The notes under the pieces were generated by a model, which saw only the letters and a program-made list of their open reading frames with translations, was not told where the DNA came from and did not search any database. From Mycolicibacterium malmesburyense (lineage in GTDB: Bacteria; Actinomycetota; Actinomycetes; Mycobacteriales; Mycobacteriaceae): DNA of 64,000 bases. The translations under genes were made by a program, and so were the position numbers. Positions 35,488 through 45,160 of this stretch are shown piece after piece. The stretch is taken from the NCBI RefSeq assembly GCF_001050015.1, contig NZ_CVTB01000088.1, positions 17,520 to 81,519 on the forward strand, written 5' to 3'. Position 1 is the first letter of the stretch, and the number at the start of each line of letters is the position of its first letter.

Positions 35488-36522
35488 TCAGCGCAGGGCC
35501 CGGTCCACCGCCGCCACCACGGCGCGGGTCGATCGCCGATCGCCCACGGTGATGCGCACACCACCGTCGGCGTACTGGCGCACCCGCACTCCGGTCGACG
35601 CGAACGCCTGCCCCCAGTCGCGGCCGCAGTCCGGCACGTACACGAAGTTGGCGTGGCTCTCGGCGCTGTACACCCCCATCGACCGCAACCGCATGCGCAG
35701 GTACCGACGCTCGTTGGTGATCGCCCGGATGCGTTGGTACAGCTCGGCTTCCGCATCGAACGACGCCGCGACCGCGACGAACGCGGTGATCGCGACACCG
35801 AACGGCAGCTGCATGGTCCACAGCTGCCGGGCGAGCCGGGGAGCGCAGAAGCCGTAGCCGATGCGCAGTCCGGCCAACCCGTAGGCCTTCGAAAACGTCC
35901 GCACCACCACGACATTGGGGTGTCGCGCGACCAGTTGCACGGCGTCGACCCGGCACTCGGGCGCCAGGAACTCGGCGTAGGCCTCATCGAGGAGCACCAC
36001 GGTCTCCCGCGGCACCCGCCGCAGAAACCGCTCGAGATCGGCGGCGGGTTCGATCGTGCCGGTCGGATTGTGCGGGCGGCACATCACCACGATCCTGGCG
36101 TCGGCTGCCGCAGCTGCCATCGCGTCGAGATCGTGGTGACCGTGCGCATCCAACGCCACGGTCACGGACCTGAGCCGGGCCATCTGCGCGAAGATCGGAT
36201 ACCCGTCGAACGTCGGCGATGCCATCACGACCGTGTCGCCGGGGCCCGTCACGGCGTGCAGCACCTGCATGATCACGCCGGTCGCCCCCGCCCCGATCAC
36301 CACCTGTTCGTCGCACAGACCCATCCGATCGGCGATCAGCGCACGCAGCCGCTCGGGCAGGTATTCCGGATATCGGTTGGCCGCCTCGATCGACGCGCTC
36401 AGCGCCGACCGCACCGACGGCAGCGGCGGGAAGGGGTTCTCGTTGAGCGACAACGCTGTCGGGTCCAAGGCGGTGGGCAGCGCTTCGACGGCCTGCGCGC
36501 CGCTACGCGTCGGGGCCACCAT
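35488..36522 (-). CDS. PLP aminotransferase, HisC-like (class I/II)
   Basis: The 344-residue aminotransferase resembles histidinol-phosphate or aromatic aminotransferases. It has LSLNENPFPPLP (about 25-36), YPEYLPERLRALIA, CRPHNPTGTIE (about 148-158), LLDEAYAEF and the PLP lysine K212 in TFSKAYGLAGLRIGYG. The start at ATG 36522 shares a base with the KAS III-like stop (TGATG), a coupling overlap; a start at 36540 is also open. It is the last gene of an operon with a TPP enzyme and a KAS III-like protein, so it probably aminates a keto intermediate of that pathway rather than serving histidine synthesis. Confidence in the family is high and in the role low. Confidence 0.88.
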   Translation of the reverse strand: MVAPTRSGAQAVEALPTALDPTALSLNENPFPPLPSVRSALSASIEAANRYPEYLPERLRALIADRMGLCDEQVVIGAGATGVIMQVLHAVTGPGDTVVMASPTFDGYPIFAQMARLRSVTVALDAHGHHDLDAMAAAAADARIVVMCRPHNPTGTIEPAADLERFLRRVPRETVVLLDEAYAEFLAPECRVDAVQLVARHPNVVVVRTFSKAYGLAGLRIGYGFCAPRLARQLWTMQLPFGVAITAFVAVAASFDAEAELYQRIRAITNERRYLRMRLRSMGVYSAESHANFVYVPDCGRDWGQAFASTGVRVRQYADGGVRITVGDRRSTRAVVAAVDRALR

Positions 36523-37532
36523 CAGCCGCGCCCGCCCCACCGCACCACGGCCGCGCCCGCGAAGTCACCCGCGTGAGCGAACGCGGCCATCAGAACGACA
36601 TCGCCCGACGTGAGCCTCCCGCTGTCGATGGCGCGGTCGAGATTGATCGGAATGCCCGCGGCGAACAGGTTTCCGCACTCGTCGAAGGTGTCGACGTGAC
36701 GTTCCGGCGGGAGTTCGAGGGCTTCACGCCAGTTGCGCAGGAACACACGATTCGGCTGGTTGGTGACGAACAGATCCAGGTCGGGTGGCTTGACGCCGAT
36801 GCGGTCGCAGACGGCGTACGACACCTCGGGAACCTGGCGGTTGCCCCGCGCCAGCACCTTGGTGATCTTGCTTTCGGTAAAACCGATGTAACCCTCACCG
36901 GGCCCCGGCTGCCACCACTTGCGCGGTGGGTCGGAGGCGACGGTCATATCACCCGCGAACTCGCCGTAGGTGCGGCATTCGACGTCGAGGATCGGTGACC
37001 GGTCGGAGACCGACACCAGGCCGACCGCCGCACCGTCACCGGGCACCGCCGCCTGCGCCTTGCGCCGCACCCCGGGCTGGTCGAACGCCTGGCCCGCGGC
37101 GTTCTGCGCGACGGCGATCAACGCCGTGCGGCCCGCGCCGGACGACAACAGCTGCCGGGCCACCTGCAGGCCGAACACGAATGCCGCGCAACCGCCGTTG
37201 TGCAGGTCGAGCACCCAGGACGGTTTCATGCCGAGCCGGTGCGCCATCGCCCCGCCGCCGCCGTAGAACGGCACATCGGGCATCTGGGTGTGGGTGATCA
37301 ACACGTCCGCGCCGGCGACCGCGTCCTGGCCGTGCCGCTCAATCAGGCCGGCCGCCGCGCGCTCGACCATGTCGACGGCGGTCTCGTCGGGGGCGACGTG
37401 GTGACGGAACCTGGGGGCGCGGAACATCAGGTTGTCCCGCAGATCGTCGGATTCGGCGAACTGCGCATAGTATTCGGCGCCGATCGGCTCGCCCGGCAGA
37501 TAGGTCGAGACGTCCAAGAGGCTGACGGTCAT
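36522..37532 (-). CDS. KAS III-like (thiolase-fold) protein with altered catalytic triad
   Basis: The 336-residue protein is related to 3-oxoacyl-ACP synthase III. It keeps the nucleophilic cysteine (C115 in DLHNGGCAAFVFGLQ) and an asparagine in the last element (N288 in FDECGNLFAAGIPINLD). In FabH enzymes the middle catalytic residue is the histidine of the HQAN motif; here the matching stretch reads VTNQPNR, with asparagine near 258. Such triad-altered homologues are often acyl or aminoacyl transferases, or condense unusual starters. ATG 37532 lies 6 bp after the SRPBCC gene. It is translationally coupled to the aminotransferase. Confidence 0.85.
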   Translation of the reverse strand: MTVSLLDVSTYLPGEPIGAEYYAQFAESDDLRDNLMFRAPRFRHHVAPDETAVDMVERAAAGLIERHGQDAVAGADVLITHTQMPDVPFYGGGGAMAHRLGMKPSWVLDLHNGGCAAFVFGLQVARQLLSSGAGRTALIAVAQNAAGQAFDQPGVRRKAQAAVPGDGAAVGLVSVSDRSPILDVECRTYGEFAGDMTVASDPPRKWWQPGPGEGYIGFTESKITKVLARGNRQVPEVSYAVCDRIGVKPPDLDLFVTNQPNRVFLRNWREALELPPERHVDTFDECGNLFAAGIPINLDRAIDSGRLTSGDVVLMAAFAHAGDFAGAAVVRWGGRG

Positions 37533-37537
37533 CGGGC

Positions 37538-38203
37538 TCACCTCATCCAATCCGGTGTCACGGGAAGGCCGTTGCGGTGCCGGTATTCGGCGATCGCTTT
37601 GAGATTGCGCAACTCGAGCAGATGGCCGGGACCGAACATGTCCCAGAAGTCGCCGACCCAGACCGGCCGCTCGGGCGGGGCGGTCTCCGGATAGGGGTTG
37701 CGGTCGTAGAAGGGGTGACGGCAGTTGGTCCACAACACCACCGAGCCGGGCTTGTCGAGGACGACCTGTGCGTCCACGACGCGCATCAGGTAGATCATCC
37801 ACAGATGTCTGCCCTGATCCCAGGCGCAGTGGTAGTCCACCGTCATGGCGGCCTCGTTGGCCACGGTTCGGGTGAAAATCCGTGTCTGCGAACCCAGTCG
37901 GTCATAGGCCACCCACAGTCCCGGCTCCTCGGTGGGCGTGAAGCCGCGCAGGCTGTACGTCCATTCCTCCAGGCACCGCGTGTCGGACAGGTATGCGAAC
38001 AACGCGTCGGGCGGACAATCGATGTAGTCGTTGACGGTGCAGTACTGACCGTAGACGTGATCGTGCGGATAGACCGACCGCATCATCTCCATGATGATCG
38101 GAGTTGCCTTTTCGCGCGGGGAGGTCTCCACTCGGATCAGGCCGTCGAGCGGCTCGGCAGTGCCCCGGTGGGCGGTGATGTCGTCAAGGGCGCGCAGCGA
38201 CAT
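37538..38203 (-). CDS. SRPBCC-family (polyketide cyclase-like) protein
   Basis: The 221-residue protein has the SRPBCC/START-like helix-grip pattern in its central part (YCTVNDYIDCPPDALFAYLS, about 53-72, followed by LEEWTYSLRGF and late HLLELRNLKAIAEYR). Such proteins bind hydrophobic ligands, and some act as cyclases or aromatases on polyketide-like chains. The N-terminal 50 residues are unusual and may be extra. It overlaps the TPP enzyme stop by 20 bp and precedes the KAS III-like gene by 5 bp, which ties it to the same pathway. Confidence 0.72.
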   Translation of the reverse strand: MSLRALDDITAHRGTAEPLDGLIRVETSPREKATPIIMEMMRSVYPHDHVYGQYCTVNDYIDCPPDALFAYLSDTRCLEEWTYSLRGFTPTEEPGLWVAYDRLGSQTRIFTRTVANEAAMTVDYHCAWDQGRHLWMIYLMRVVDAQVVLDKPGSVVLWTNCRHPFYDRNPYPETAPPERPVWVGDFWDMFGPGHLLELRNLKAIAEYRHRNGLPVTPDWMR

Positions 38204-39890
38204 GGGACTGGATCTCCTCTGCGGCAGTGGGTTTGGCGGCTTGGTCGAAAAACGCCGCGAACGGCGGGATCTCGTCGGCAGAACATTCGACGCTGATCAC
38301 CGAGGGGCCGTCGGTTTCCAACGCGGCGGTGATCGCGGCCGGAAGCGACGTGATGTCGTCGATGTCGGCCGTGGGCAGTCCGGGGAACATCGCATCCAGT
38401 CCGGCGCCCAGGCGGCTCGGGCCGAACCGGTTGTAGCTGTAGCGATCTCCGTAGAAGCGCTGCTCGCGGGTGACGCACATGGCGTGCGCGTGGTTGTCGA
38501 ACAGGAGGAACGTCACCGGCAGCCGGTACTCGCGCGCGGTGTGGATCTCCATGCCGTGCATGAGGAAGCTGCCGTCGCCGGCGATCACCACCGTCCGCCT
38601 GCCGCGGCCGAAGGCCATCCCGATTCCGGCGCCGAAGCTGTATCCCATTCCCCCCATGCCGAGCGCGACGACGAAGCGGCCGTCGCGCCGCACCGCCAGA
38701 TGGTGAATGGTCGCGGCCCCGATGTTGCCGGCGTCGACCACGATGTCCACCCCGTCGGGCAGCGTTGCGTCGAGCGCGGCCATCGCGTCGCGGTACCGGA
38801 TTCCGGGCCCGTCATGGAGCGGCGGGCGCAACTCGGGACGGACCACGGTGTCGGCGGGCACCCGCACGTGCGCGGGCCGACCCGCACCCGACAACGACTG
38901 GGCGAGGTTCGCCAGCGAGGCGCGGAGATCATCGGTGTGCACGTGGGTGCACGCGAGATACGGTGGCGCGGAACCGATCGAGTACACGGGAACCGACGCC
39001 AGCGCGTCGTCGAGTCCGGCGCGCGCCGTCACGGTCATCCTGGTTCCGATCAGCAGGCACATCGCGCTGTCGGCGAGGGCCGAGGCGATGTGCGGATGGC
39101 CCATCACGCCGGTCACACCCAGCGCCGACGACGAACCCATCCCCGGCGTGCCCGCCACGTCCTTCGCGTCGGGCACCGTGGCCACCCGCGCACGCAGCAG
39201 CGCGCGCAGCGCCTCGAGTTCGGCGCGGGCGTCGTCCCGCGCCACTTGTTCGCCCGCGATGATCGTGACGGGACCCGCCGCGCGGCGCAGCGCCCGCGCG
39301 ATCGCATGGGCGTTGCCGAATTGCGGGTCGACGTGCTCGCCGACCACCACCCCTCCGTTGGCCGGCACTTCTGCTTGCTGAATGTCTTTGGGCAGCAACA
39401 ACACCGAGGGACCCCGACGCGTCCGCGCGGCCTCGATCGCGGCGGGCAGCGCAGTCACGATGTCGTCCCCGGTGAGCACCCGCCGGCCGTGCACCGACAC
39501 CGCCGAGAACAGTGCCTGTGCGTCGAGTGCCCCGTTGCGGCCGCTGGTGTCCTGGAACGCGCCGCGCCCTTCGAGCGCGGTCGGCGGTTGTCCGATCAGC
39601 GCGAGCACCGGCACCCGGCTGGCGAGGGCCTCCCCCAGCGCGGGAACGGTGTTCAGGGCGCCGCCACCCGACGTCGCGGCCACCACGCCGATGCCGCAAC
39701 CGCCGCGGCTGTATCCGTCGGCCATGGTGGCCGCGGAGAACTCGTGTTTGGCGAGCACGGCGTCGATGTCGGAGCGGAAGTACGCCGCGTCGTAGAGATC
39801 TTCGATGTTGGCGCCGTCGACACCGAAGACGAAGCGCACGCCGATCGCCGCGAGGTACTCGACGATGTGATCGACGACCCGATGGCCCAT
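38184..39890 (-). CDS. Thiamine-diphosphate enzyme, acetolactate synthase-like
   Basis: The 568-residue ThDP-dependent enzyme has the acetolactate synthase/benzoylformate decarboxylase plan. The conserved ThDP-activating glutamate is E50 (LAKHEFSAATMADGYSRG), the middle domain has the altered nucleotide-binding region, and the ThDP/Mg motif is VVIAGDGSFLMHGMEIHTAR then FLLFDNHAH near 430-465. No regulatory subunit gene is adjacent, and the operon partners are not branched-chain genes, so this is probably a carboligase or decarboxylase of a special pathway. It is the first gene of the operon 39890-35488. The substrate is unknown. Confidence 0.88.
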   Translation of the reverse strand: MGHRVVDHIVEYLAAIGVRFVFGVDGANIEDLYDAAYFRSDIDAVLAKHEFSAATMADGYSRGGCGIGVVAATSGGGALNTVPALGEALASRVPVLALIGQPPTALEGRGAFQDTSGRNGALDAQALFSAVSVHGRRVLTGDDIVTALPAAIEAARTRRGPSVLLLPKDIQQAEVPANGGVVVGEHVDPQFGNAHAIARALRRAAGPVTIIAGEQVARDDARAELEALRALLRARVATVPDAKDVAGTPGMGSSSALGVTGVMGHPHIASALADSAMCLLIGTRMTVTARAGLDDALASVPVYSIGSAPPYLACTHVHTDDLRASLANLAQSLSGAGRPAHVRVPADTVVRPELRPPLHDGPGIRYRDAMAALDATLPDGVDIVVDAGNIGAATIHHLAVRRDGRFVVALGMGGMGYSFGAGIGMAFGRGRRTVVIAGDGSFLMHGMEIHTAREYRLPVTFLLFDNHAHAMCVTREQRFYGDRYSYNRFGPSRLGAGLDAMFPGLPTADIDDITSLPAAITAALETDGPSVISVECSADEIPPFAAFFDQAAKPTAAEEIQSHVAARP

Positions 39891-39960
39891 TGCTCACCTG
39901 CTTTCGGACTTCACGAGTAACACGGTGTGCGGGCCCGTGGAGTTCATCCGCTGCGCAGAT

Positions 39961-40686
39961 TCACAGCGAACGTTCGAGGAGCACTTCACCGGAGTCGGGT
40001 GAAACCAGTTGCACGGCAGCGATTTCATTCATCTGCATCGGCGTGGTGGCGCTGGGCAATGCGGTCGCCCCGGAGAGCCCCAACCAGGTCGCCACCTGGT
40101 CGCGGCTGCCGTCGTGGCCCACCACGACCATTCCCAGGTTCTGCGGCGGCGCATCGCGTCGGCCCCAGTCTCCGTAGGTGCATGCCATGTCGATCCGGGT
40201 GCCCCAGCCATACCCCGTCATCGAGATCGTCGCATTGATCGGCGTATCGGAGGTTTTGGTCATCTCCAGCTGTTGACCCGCCGCCTGCGGTGGCGCACCG
40301 GTCTGCAGGCCGAACGTCTCGGGTCGGATCGCGATCACGACGCCGATCGCCAGCACCGCGGCGGCCAGGCCGACAGCGGCCGACGCCATCCAGCGCGAGC
40401 GCCGACGTCGCGTACGCACCTTGTCGAGCAGACCGTTCAGCAGTTGCGCCGGCGGTTCGGCCTGCCCCGGGTCGGACCCGTCGAACTCGGCGGGCTCGAC
40501 CTCGCTCAGCAGCGTGGGGATATCGCGCAGTTCGGCCACGGCGGCCGTGCAGCGCGCACACTGCGAAAGATGTGCCTCGTACTCGCGGCGCTCCCCGTCG
40601 GAGAGCGAACCCAGAACGTAGGCGGCGTCCCACATTGCGTACCGATCGTCGCCCGCTCGGCCGAGGACCGGTTCGAATGCCGTCAC
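39961..40686 (-). CDS. rslA: Anti-sigma factor RslA (zinc-binding)
   Basis: The 241-residue ZAS-type anti-sigma factor has an N-terminal zinc motif HLSQCARC (H39, C43, C46), one transmembrane segment at about 99-120 (WMASAAVGLAAAVLAIGVVIAI) and an extracytoplasmic RskA-type C-terminal domain. It binds and holds SigL until released. The ATG overlaps the sigL stop by 4 bp. Same order as Rv0735-Rv0736. In M. tuberculosis RslA the zinc site is reported to respond to redox. Confidence 0.93.
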   Translation of the reverse strand: MTAFEPVLGRAGDDRYAMWDAAYVLGSLSDGERREYEAHLSQCARCTAAVAELRDIPTLLSEVEPAEFDGSDPGQAEPPAQLLNGLLDKVRTRRRRSRWMASAAVGLAAAVLAIGVVIAIRPETFGLQTGAPPQAAGQQLEMTKTSDTPINATISMTGYGWGTRIDMACTYGDWGRRDAPPQNLGMVVVGHDGSRDQVATWLGLSGATALPSATTPMQMNEIAAVQLVSPDSGEVLLERSL

Positions 40687-41198
40687 CGTGTCACCCCCAT
40701 CTCCTCCAACTTGAGCTTGAGCGCCCGCACCCCGTAGTGGAGTCGCGACTTCACGGTTCCCTCCGCGATGTGCAGGTCGGATGCGATCTGCGCGGTGGTC
40801 CAGCCTTGGTAGTACGCGCGCCTGATGACGGCGCGATGCTCTTCGGACAGCGCACCGATGGCCTCGCCGAGCATCATTCGGTTCAACGCAGCCTCCACCT
40901 CGTCGGGCCCGGCCCGGTCCGCGGTCGTCTCCATGTCGGCGGTGCGGGACTCACTGCGGAAGCGGGCGCTGCGCGTCTCGTCGATGATCAGGTTGCGAGC
41001 CACGGTGAACAGCCACGCCCGCGCCGACCGCGAGCCGTCGGCCGTGACCTCGGGGTGCCGCCACGCCCGCAGTAGCGTCTCCTGCACGACATCCTCCGCC
41101 CGGGCGGTGTCGCCCGTCAGTCGAACCGCATAGCGCCAGATCGCGGCGGCGTGCTCCGCGTAGAACACCCGCATGACGGTCGCTTCCGGATCGTCCAA
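40683..41198 (-). CDS. sigL: ECF sigma factor SigL
   Basis: The ECF sigma factor of about 171 residues is very similar to my recollection of M. tuberculosis SigL (WRYAVRLTGDTARAEDVVQE for region 2; TTAQIASDLHIAEGTVKSRL for region 4). The start is uncertain. TTG 41198 has GGAGG 6 bases upstream; TTG 41204 touches that element; ATG 41174 (MRVFYAEH) has GGAAG 8 bases upstream and would suit a transcript starting near 41209 from the promoter at 41216-41243. SigL is known to control secreted or membrane proteins and polyketide synthases in M. tuberculosis. It is co-translated with rslA. Confidence 0.94.
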   Translation of the reverse strand: MDDPEATVMRVFYAEHAAAIWRYAVRLTGDTARAEDVVQETLLRAWRHPEVTADGSRSARAWLFTVARNLIIDETRSARFRSESRTADMETTADRAGPDEVEAALNRMMLGEAIGALSEEHRAVIRRAYYQGWTTAQIASDLHIAEGTVKSRLHYGVRALKLKLEEMGVTR

Positions 41199-41215
41199 TA
41201 TCAACCTCCGCTTTA

Positions 41216-41243
41216 GACACGAGGTTGGCGGTCGTCCGGTTCA
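41216..41243 (-). promoter_or_regulatory. Predicted SigL-type promoter of sigL-rslA
   Basis: Read on the minus strand, TGAACC (41243-41238) is followed by a 16-bp spacer and CGTGTC (41221-41216). This matches the SigL consensus I remember for M. tuberculosis (TGAACC / CGTgtc) and lies directly upstream of sigL. It implies positive autoregulation. Transcription would begin near 41209, leaving little or no leader before the TTG start candidates. Confidence 0.7.
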
Positions 41244-41256
41244 GTATTCGCGCTTG

Positions 41257-42057
41257 TCAGCGCTGGCGGGTGAGGATGCGCGGCCCGTCTTCGGTGACGG
41301 CCACGGTGTGCTCCCAGTGTGCCGCCCGTGAGCCGTCCGCGGTGACGACGGTCCATTCGTCGTCGAGCACCACCGTCTTGGTGGTGCCCAGAGTGAGCAT
41401 CGGCTCGATGGCCAGCACCGAGCCGACCGCGAGATACGGTCCGCGGCCCGGGGCGCCCTCGTTGGGCAGGAACGGATCCATGTGCATCTGCCGTCCGATG
41501 CCGTGACCGCCGTAGCCGTCGACGATGGCGAACGCGCGACCGTACCGCTTCTCGGCGGCGCGCGTCGCGGTCTCGATGGCGTGCGAGACGTCGGTGAGCC
41601 GGTTGCCGGGCACCATCGCCGCGGCGCCGGCCTCCATGGCCTCCTTGGTCGCCTGCGACAACGTCTCGTCGACCGGGATCAGGGTGCCGACACCGAACGT
41701 GATCGCCGAGTCCCCGTGCCAGCCGTCGACGATCGCTCCACAGTCGATGGACACCAGGTCACCCGGGGCCAGGATCTCCTCCGCGGACGGAATGCCATGC
41801 ACCACACGGTCATTGACCGAGGAGCAGATGCTTGCCGGGTACCCGTGGTAGCCGAGGAAGGACGGCACGCCGCCGCCGTCGCGGATCACCGACTCGGCGA
41901 CCTCGTCGAGTGCCTGCGTGGAGACCCCGGGAACCGCGGCCTCGCGCACCGCGGCCAGCGCCGAGGCGACCAGGGCTCCGGCGACCGCCATCGCGTCGAG
42001 TTCACCGGGGGTGCGCTGCGGGACGACCTTGCGGCCGCGCAGGCCCATCAGGCCCAT
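41257..42057 (-). CDS. map: Methionine aminopeptidase, type I
   Basis: The 266-residue type I methionine aminopeptidase removes the initiator methionine from new proteins. The metal ligands are visible in the usual order: D in [19 protein letters not shown] (two aspartates), H in [13 protein letters not shown] in [11 protein letters not shown] and the last E in [13 protein letters not shown]. It lies 5 bp after adk in the secY-adk-map cluster, which is conserved across mycobacteria. Confidence 0.96.
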   Translation of the reverse strand: MGLMGLRGRKVVPQRTPGELDAMAVAGALVASALAAVREAAVPGVSTQALDEVAESVIRDGGGVPSFLGYHGYPASICSSVNDRVVHGIPSAEEILAPGDLVSIDCGAIVDGWHGDSAITFGVGTLIPVDETLSQATKEAMEAGAAAMVPGNRLTDVSHAIETATRAAEKRYGRAFAIVDGYGGHGIGRQMHMDPFLPNEGAPGRGPYLAVGSVLAIEPMLTLGTTKTVVLDDEWTVVTADGSRAAHWEHTVAVTEDGPRILTRQR

Positions 42058-42062
42058 ACCGA

Positions 42063-42611
42063 CTACTTACCGAGGGCCTGCAGCGCCCGCGCGAAGACCT
42101 CGTCCAGGCCGCCGACCGCGTCGACCTGCTGCAGATTGTTGTTGCGGTAGTACTCGAGCAGCGGATAGGTCTCGTCGCGGTAGACCTGCATGCGGTTGCG
42201 GATCACGTCTTCGGTGTCGTCCTCGCGGCCGCGGGACTTGAGCCGCTTGAACAGTTCGTCCTCAGAGACCTTGAACTCCAGGACCGCGTCGAGCTTGGTG
42301 TTGTGGCGTTTGAGCATCTCGTCGAGCGCCTTGGCCTGCTCCACGGAGCGGGGATAGCCGTCGAGGATGAAGCCGTCGGCGGCGTCGGATTGTTCGACGC
42401 GGTCCTCGACCAACTTGTTCGTCAGCTCCGAGGGCACCAGATCGCCGGCGTCGAGGTACCTCTTGGCTTCCAGGCCCAGGGGCGTGCCGTCGCCGATGTT
42501 CTTCCGGAAGAGGTCACCTGTCGAGATCTGCGGAATTCCGAGCTTCTCGGAGAGCTTCTGAGCCTGTGTGCCCTTGCCGGCACCGGGCGGTCCGAGCAGA
42601 ACGACTCTCAC
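42063..42611 (-). CDS. adk: Adenylate kinase
   Basis: The 182-residue short-form adenylate kinase (no LID zinc insert) interconverts ATP + AMP and 2 ADP. P-loop [10 protein letters not shown] is at 7-16, the AMP-binding [10 protein letters not shown] follows near 30, and [13 protein letters not shown] is at about 80-92. It starts with GTG inside the secY stop (GTGA overlap). Confidence 0.96.
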   Translation of the reverse strand: MRVVLLGPPGAGKGTQAQKLSEKLGIPQISTGDLFRKNIGDGTPLGLEAKRYLDAGDLVPSELTNKLVEDRVEQSDAADGFILDGYPRSVEQAKALDEMLKRHNTKLDAVLEFKVSEDELFKRLKSRGREDDTEDVIRNRMQVYRDETYPLLEYYRNNNLQQVDAVGGLDEVFARALQALGK

Positions 42612-43948
42612 TTCAGGAACCCTTCGTAATTACGCTGCATCAACTGGCTTTCGATCTGTTTCACGGTATCCAAGCCGACGCCGACGAGGATCAGAACGCC
42701 GACACCGCCGAACGGCAGGTTCTGCACCGGACCACTGCTGCCGACGGACAGGAACAGGTTGGGCAGGACGGCGATCAGGCCCAGGTAGATCGAACCTGGC
42801 AGGGTGATCCGGCTCAGCACGTAGCGCAGATAGTCCGCGGTCGGCTTGCCTGGCCGGATGCCGGGGATGAAACCGCCGAACTTCTTCATCTCGTCGGCTC
42901 GCTCATCGGGATTGAACGTGATGGAGACGTAGAAGTAGGTGAAGAACACGATCAACCCGAAGTAGACCGCGATATAGGCCAGGCTGCTGGGATCGGTCAG
43001 GTAACTCGCGACGAAGCGACTCCACCAGTTGTTGCTGTTCGGGTTGGAACTCCCGCTCTGGATCAGCTGCGTGATGAGCTGCGGGATGTAGATCAGCGAC
43101 GAGGCGAAGATCACCGGGATGACGCCGGCCTGGTTGACCTTCAACGGTAGATACGTCGAGGTGCCGCCGTACATCTTGCGGCCGACCATCCGCTTGGCGT
43201 ACTGGACCGGGATCCGGCGCTGGCCCTGCTCGACGAACACCACGCCGATGATGATCGCCAGTGCTCCCGCACAGACCAGGGCGAACACCAGGCCGCCGCG
43301 GCTGTCGAGGATGGTCTTGCCCTCGCCCGGAATCGCCGAGGCGATGCTGGCGAAGATGATCAGGGACATGCCGTTGCCGATACCGCGCTCGGTGACCAGC
43401 TCGCCCATCCACATCACCAACGCCGCGCCGGCGGTCATCACCAGCACCATCACCACGAGCGTGAAGATGTTCAGCCCCTCGTTCTGACCCTGGATGATGT
43501 CCAGCGTGCAGCCCTGGAGCAGGCCGCCGTTGGCGGCCAACGCCACGATGCTGGTGCTCTGGAGGATCGCGAGCGCGATGGCCAGATACCGCGTGTACTG
43601 CGTCATCTTGGCCTGGCCGGACTGCCCCTCTTTGCGCAGCTGCTCGAACCGCGGGATCACCACGGTCAACAGCTGCACGATGATGCTCGCGGTGATGTAG
43701 GGCATCACACCGACGGCGAACACCGACAGCTGCAGCAGCGCGCCGCCGGAGAAGAGGTTGATCAGCGAATAGATCTGACCGGACTCACCGCCCGTGACCT
43801 CAGAGATGCACTGCTGCACGTTCGGGTAGTTCACCCCGGGAGACGGGATCGAGGCGCCGACCCGGTAGAGGATGACAATCCCCAGGGTGAACAGGATCTT
43901 TCGCCTCAGGTCGACCGTCCTGAGTGAAGAGATGAAAGCCGAAAGCAC
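42608..43948 (-). CDS. secY: Preprotein translocase subunit SecY
   Basis: The 446-residue SecY, central channel of the Sec translocon, has ten predicted membrane spans, the N-terminal [20 protein letters not shown], the plug region, [14 protein letters not shown] and [20 protein letters not shown] near the C-terminus. The GTG start at 43948 has GGAGGAA immediately upstream. In this genome it is separated from the spc ribosomal genes by 6.6 kb and so needs its own promoter in 43949-44215. Confidence 0.97.
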   Translation of the reverse strand: MLSAFISSLRTVDLRRKILFTLGIVILYRVGASIPSPGVNYPNVQQCISEVTGGESGQIYSLINLFSGGALLQLSVFAVGVMPYITASIIVQLLTVVIPRFEQLRKEGQSGQAKMTQYTRYLAIALAILQSTSIVALAANGGLLQGCTLDIIQGQNEGLNIFTLVVMVLVMTAGAALVMWMGELVTERGIGNGMSLIIFASIASAIPGEGKTILDSRGGLVFALVCAGALAIIIGVVFVEQGQRRIPVQYAKRMVGRKMYGGTSTYLPLKVNQAGVIPVIFASSLIYIPQLITQLIQSGSSNPNSNNWWSRFVASYLTDPSSLAYIAVYFGLIVFFTYFYVSITFNPDERADEMKKFGGFIPGIRPGKPTADYLRYVLSRITLPGSIYLGLIAVLPNLFLSVGSSGPVQNLPFGGVGVLILVGVGLDTVKQIESQLMQRNYEGFLK

Positions 43949-44215
43949 TCTTCCTCCTGCGCAGCCGGCCTGTTGATCGCGGCGTGCGGATGGGGCTGGA
44001 TTCGACCAGCGTCTTGGTTAAGTCGTGTGCGGAACCCCCGTCAAGCGCGCAGCCTGCGAAGTTAACCGTCAAACAGTCTACGAGAGTAACAGTTGGGACC
44101 CCGTTGGCCCGCATCCGCTGATCGTCCGGTCCCTCACAGCGTCTTCTCAGCCCGGGAACATACCGTCGGTCCAATCTCGTTATATCCACTAATCAATAAA
44201 CGTCAGGAGCGACAG
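43949..44215. promoter_or_regulatory. Divergent promoter region secY / methyltransferase
   Basis: The 267-bp gap lies between divergent secY and the first methyltransferase. Both promoters must be here. The right-hand part (about 44175-44205) is AT-rich with TTATAT and AATCAATAAA, suitable as a -10 region for the methyltransferase gene, followed by the AGGAG ribosome-binding site 7 bases before ATG 44216. No palindrome or gene was recognised. Confidence 0.4.
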
Positions 44216-45160
44216 ATGCCACGCACGGAGAACGACACCTGGGATCTCGCGTCGAGCGTCGGCGCCACGGCGACGATGGTCGCGGCCGCACGGGCGATCG
44301 CCAGCACCGTCGAGGACCCGTTGATCTCCGATCCCTACGCCGAGCCGTTGGTGCGCGCGGTGGGTGTGGACTTCTTCAGCCGCCTCGCCAGCGGCGAGCT
44401 CAAGCTCGAGGACCTCGACACGGAACCTTCAGATTCAGGGGCGGCGGTCGGCATGGCACGGATGACCGACAACATGGCCGTGCGCACGCGATTCTTCGAC
44501 GAATTCTTTCTAGCCGCGGGCGAGGCGGGCATCCGGCAGGCGGTGATCCTCGCCTCGGGCCTCGACGCGCGGGCGTATCGGTTGGCCTGGCCCGCGGGGA
44601 CAACGGTGTACGAGATCGACCAGCCCGAGGTCATCGCGTTCAAGACCCAGACGCTTGCCGAGTTGGGCGCCGAGCCCACCGCGCAGCGACGGACCGTGGC
44701 GATCGACCTTCGCTTCGACTGGCCGGCGGCGTTGAAGGCCGCCGGTTTCGATCCGACCGCACCGACCGCCTGGAGCGCCGAGGGTCTGTTGGGCTATCTG
44801 CCGCCGGAGGCGCAGGACAAGCTGCTCGACACCATCACCGAGTTGAGCGCTCCCGGCAGCCGGGTCGCGGTCGAGAGCGGCCCGTCCGGCGTCGATCCCG
44901 CCGACCGCGAGAAGGTGTTGGCACGGATGCAGGAATCGGCGCGGCGGTGGCGCGAGCACGGTTTCGAGCTCGACTTCGCCGAGCTGATCTACCTCGGCGA
45001 CCGCAACGAGGCCGGTACTTACCTGGAGGAGCGGGGTTGGCGCCTGGCGCGGCGGACTGTCGGTGAACTGTTGGCCGAAAGCGGTCTGCCGCAGCTGCCC
45101 GACGATGACGAGGTCAGGTTCGGCGACCTGCAGTACGTCACGGGGATACTCGAGGGATGA
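44216..45160 (+). CDS. SAM-dependent methyltransferase, TIGR00027 type (copy 1)
   Basis: The 314-residue protein belongs to the mycobacterial TIGR00027/leucine carboxyl methyltransferase-like family. Shared features are [20 protein letters not shown] at the start, [16 protein letters not shown], the SAM pocket [20 protein letters not shown] (about 103-122), [13 protein letters not shown] and [18 protein letters not shown]. It is the first of three tandem copies and the most divergent, with a longer acidic insert near residue 75. Substrates in this family are mostly unknown. Confidence 0.92.
   Translation: MPRTENDTWDLASSVGATATMVAAARAIASTVEDPLISDPYAEPLVRAVGVDFFSRLASGELKLEDLDTEPSDSGAAVGMARMTDNMAVRTRFFDEFFLAAGEAGIRQAVILASGLDARAYRLAWPAGTTVYEIDQPEVIAFKTQTLAELGAEPTAQRRTVAIDLRFDWPAALKAAGFDPTAPTAWSAEGLLGYLPPEAQDKLLDTITELSAPGSRVAVESGPSGVDPADREKVLARMQESARRWREHGFELDFAELIYLGDRNEAGTYLEERGWRLARRTVGELLAESGLPQLPDDDEVRFGDLQYVTGILEG

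Noticed and set aside
35488..36522. Aminotransferase as histidine biosynthesis HisC
   Set aside because: No other his genes are present and it is coupled to a KAS III-like gene, so only the fold was assigned.
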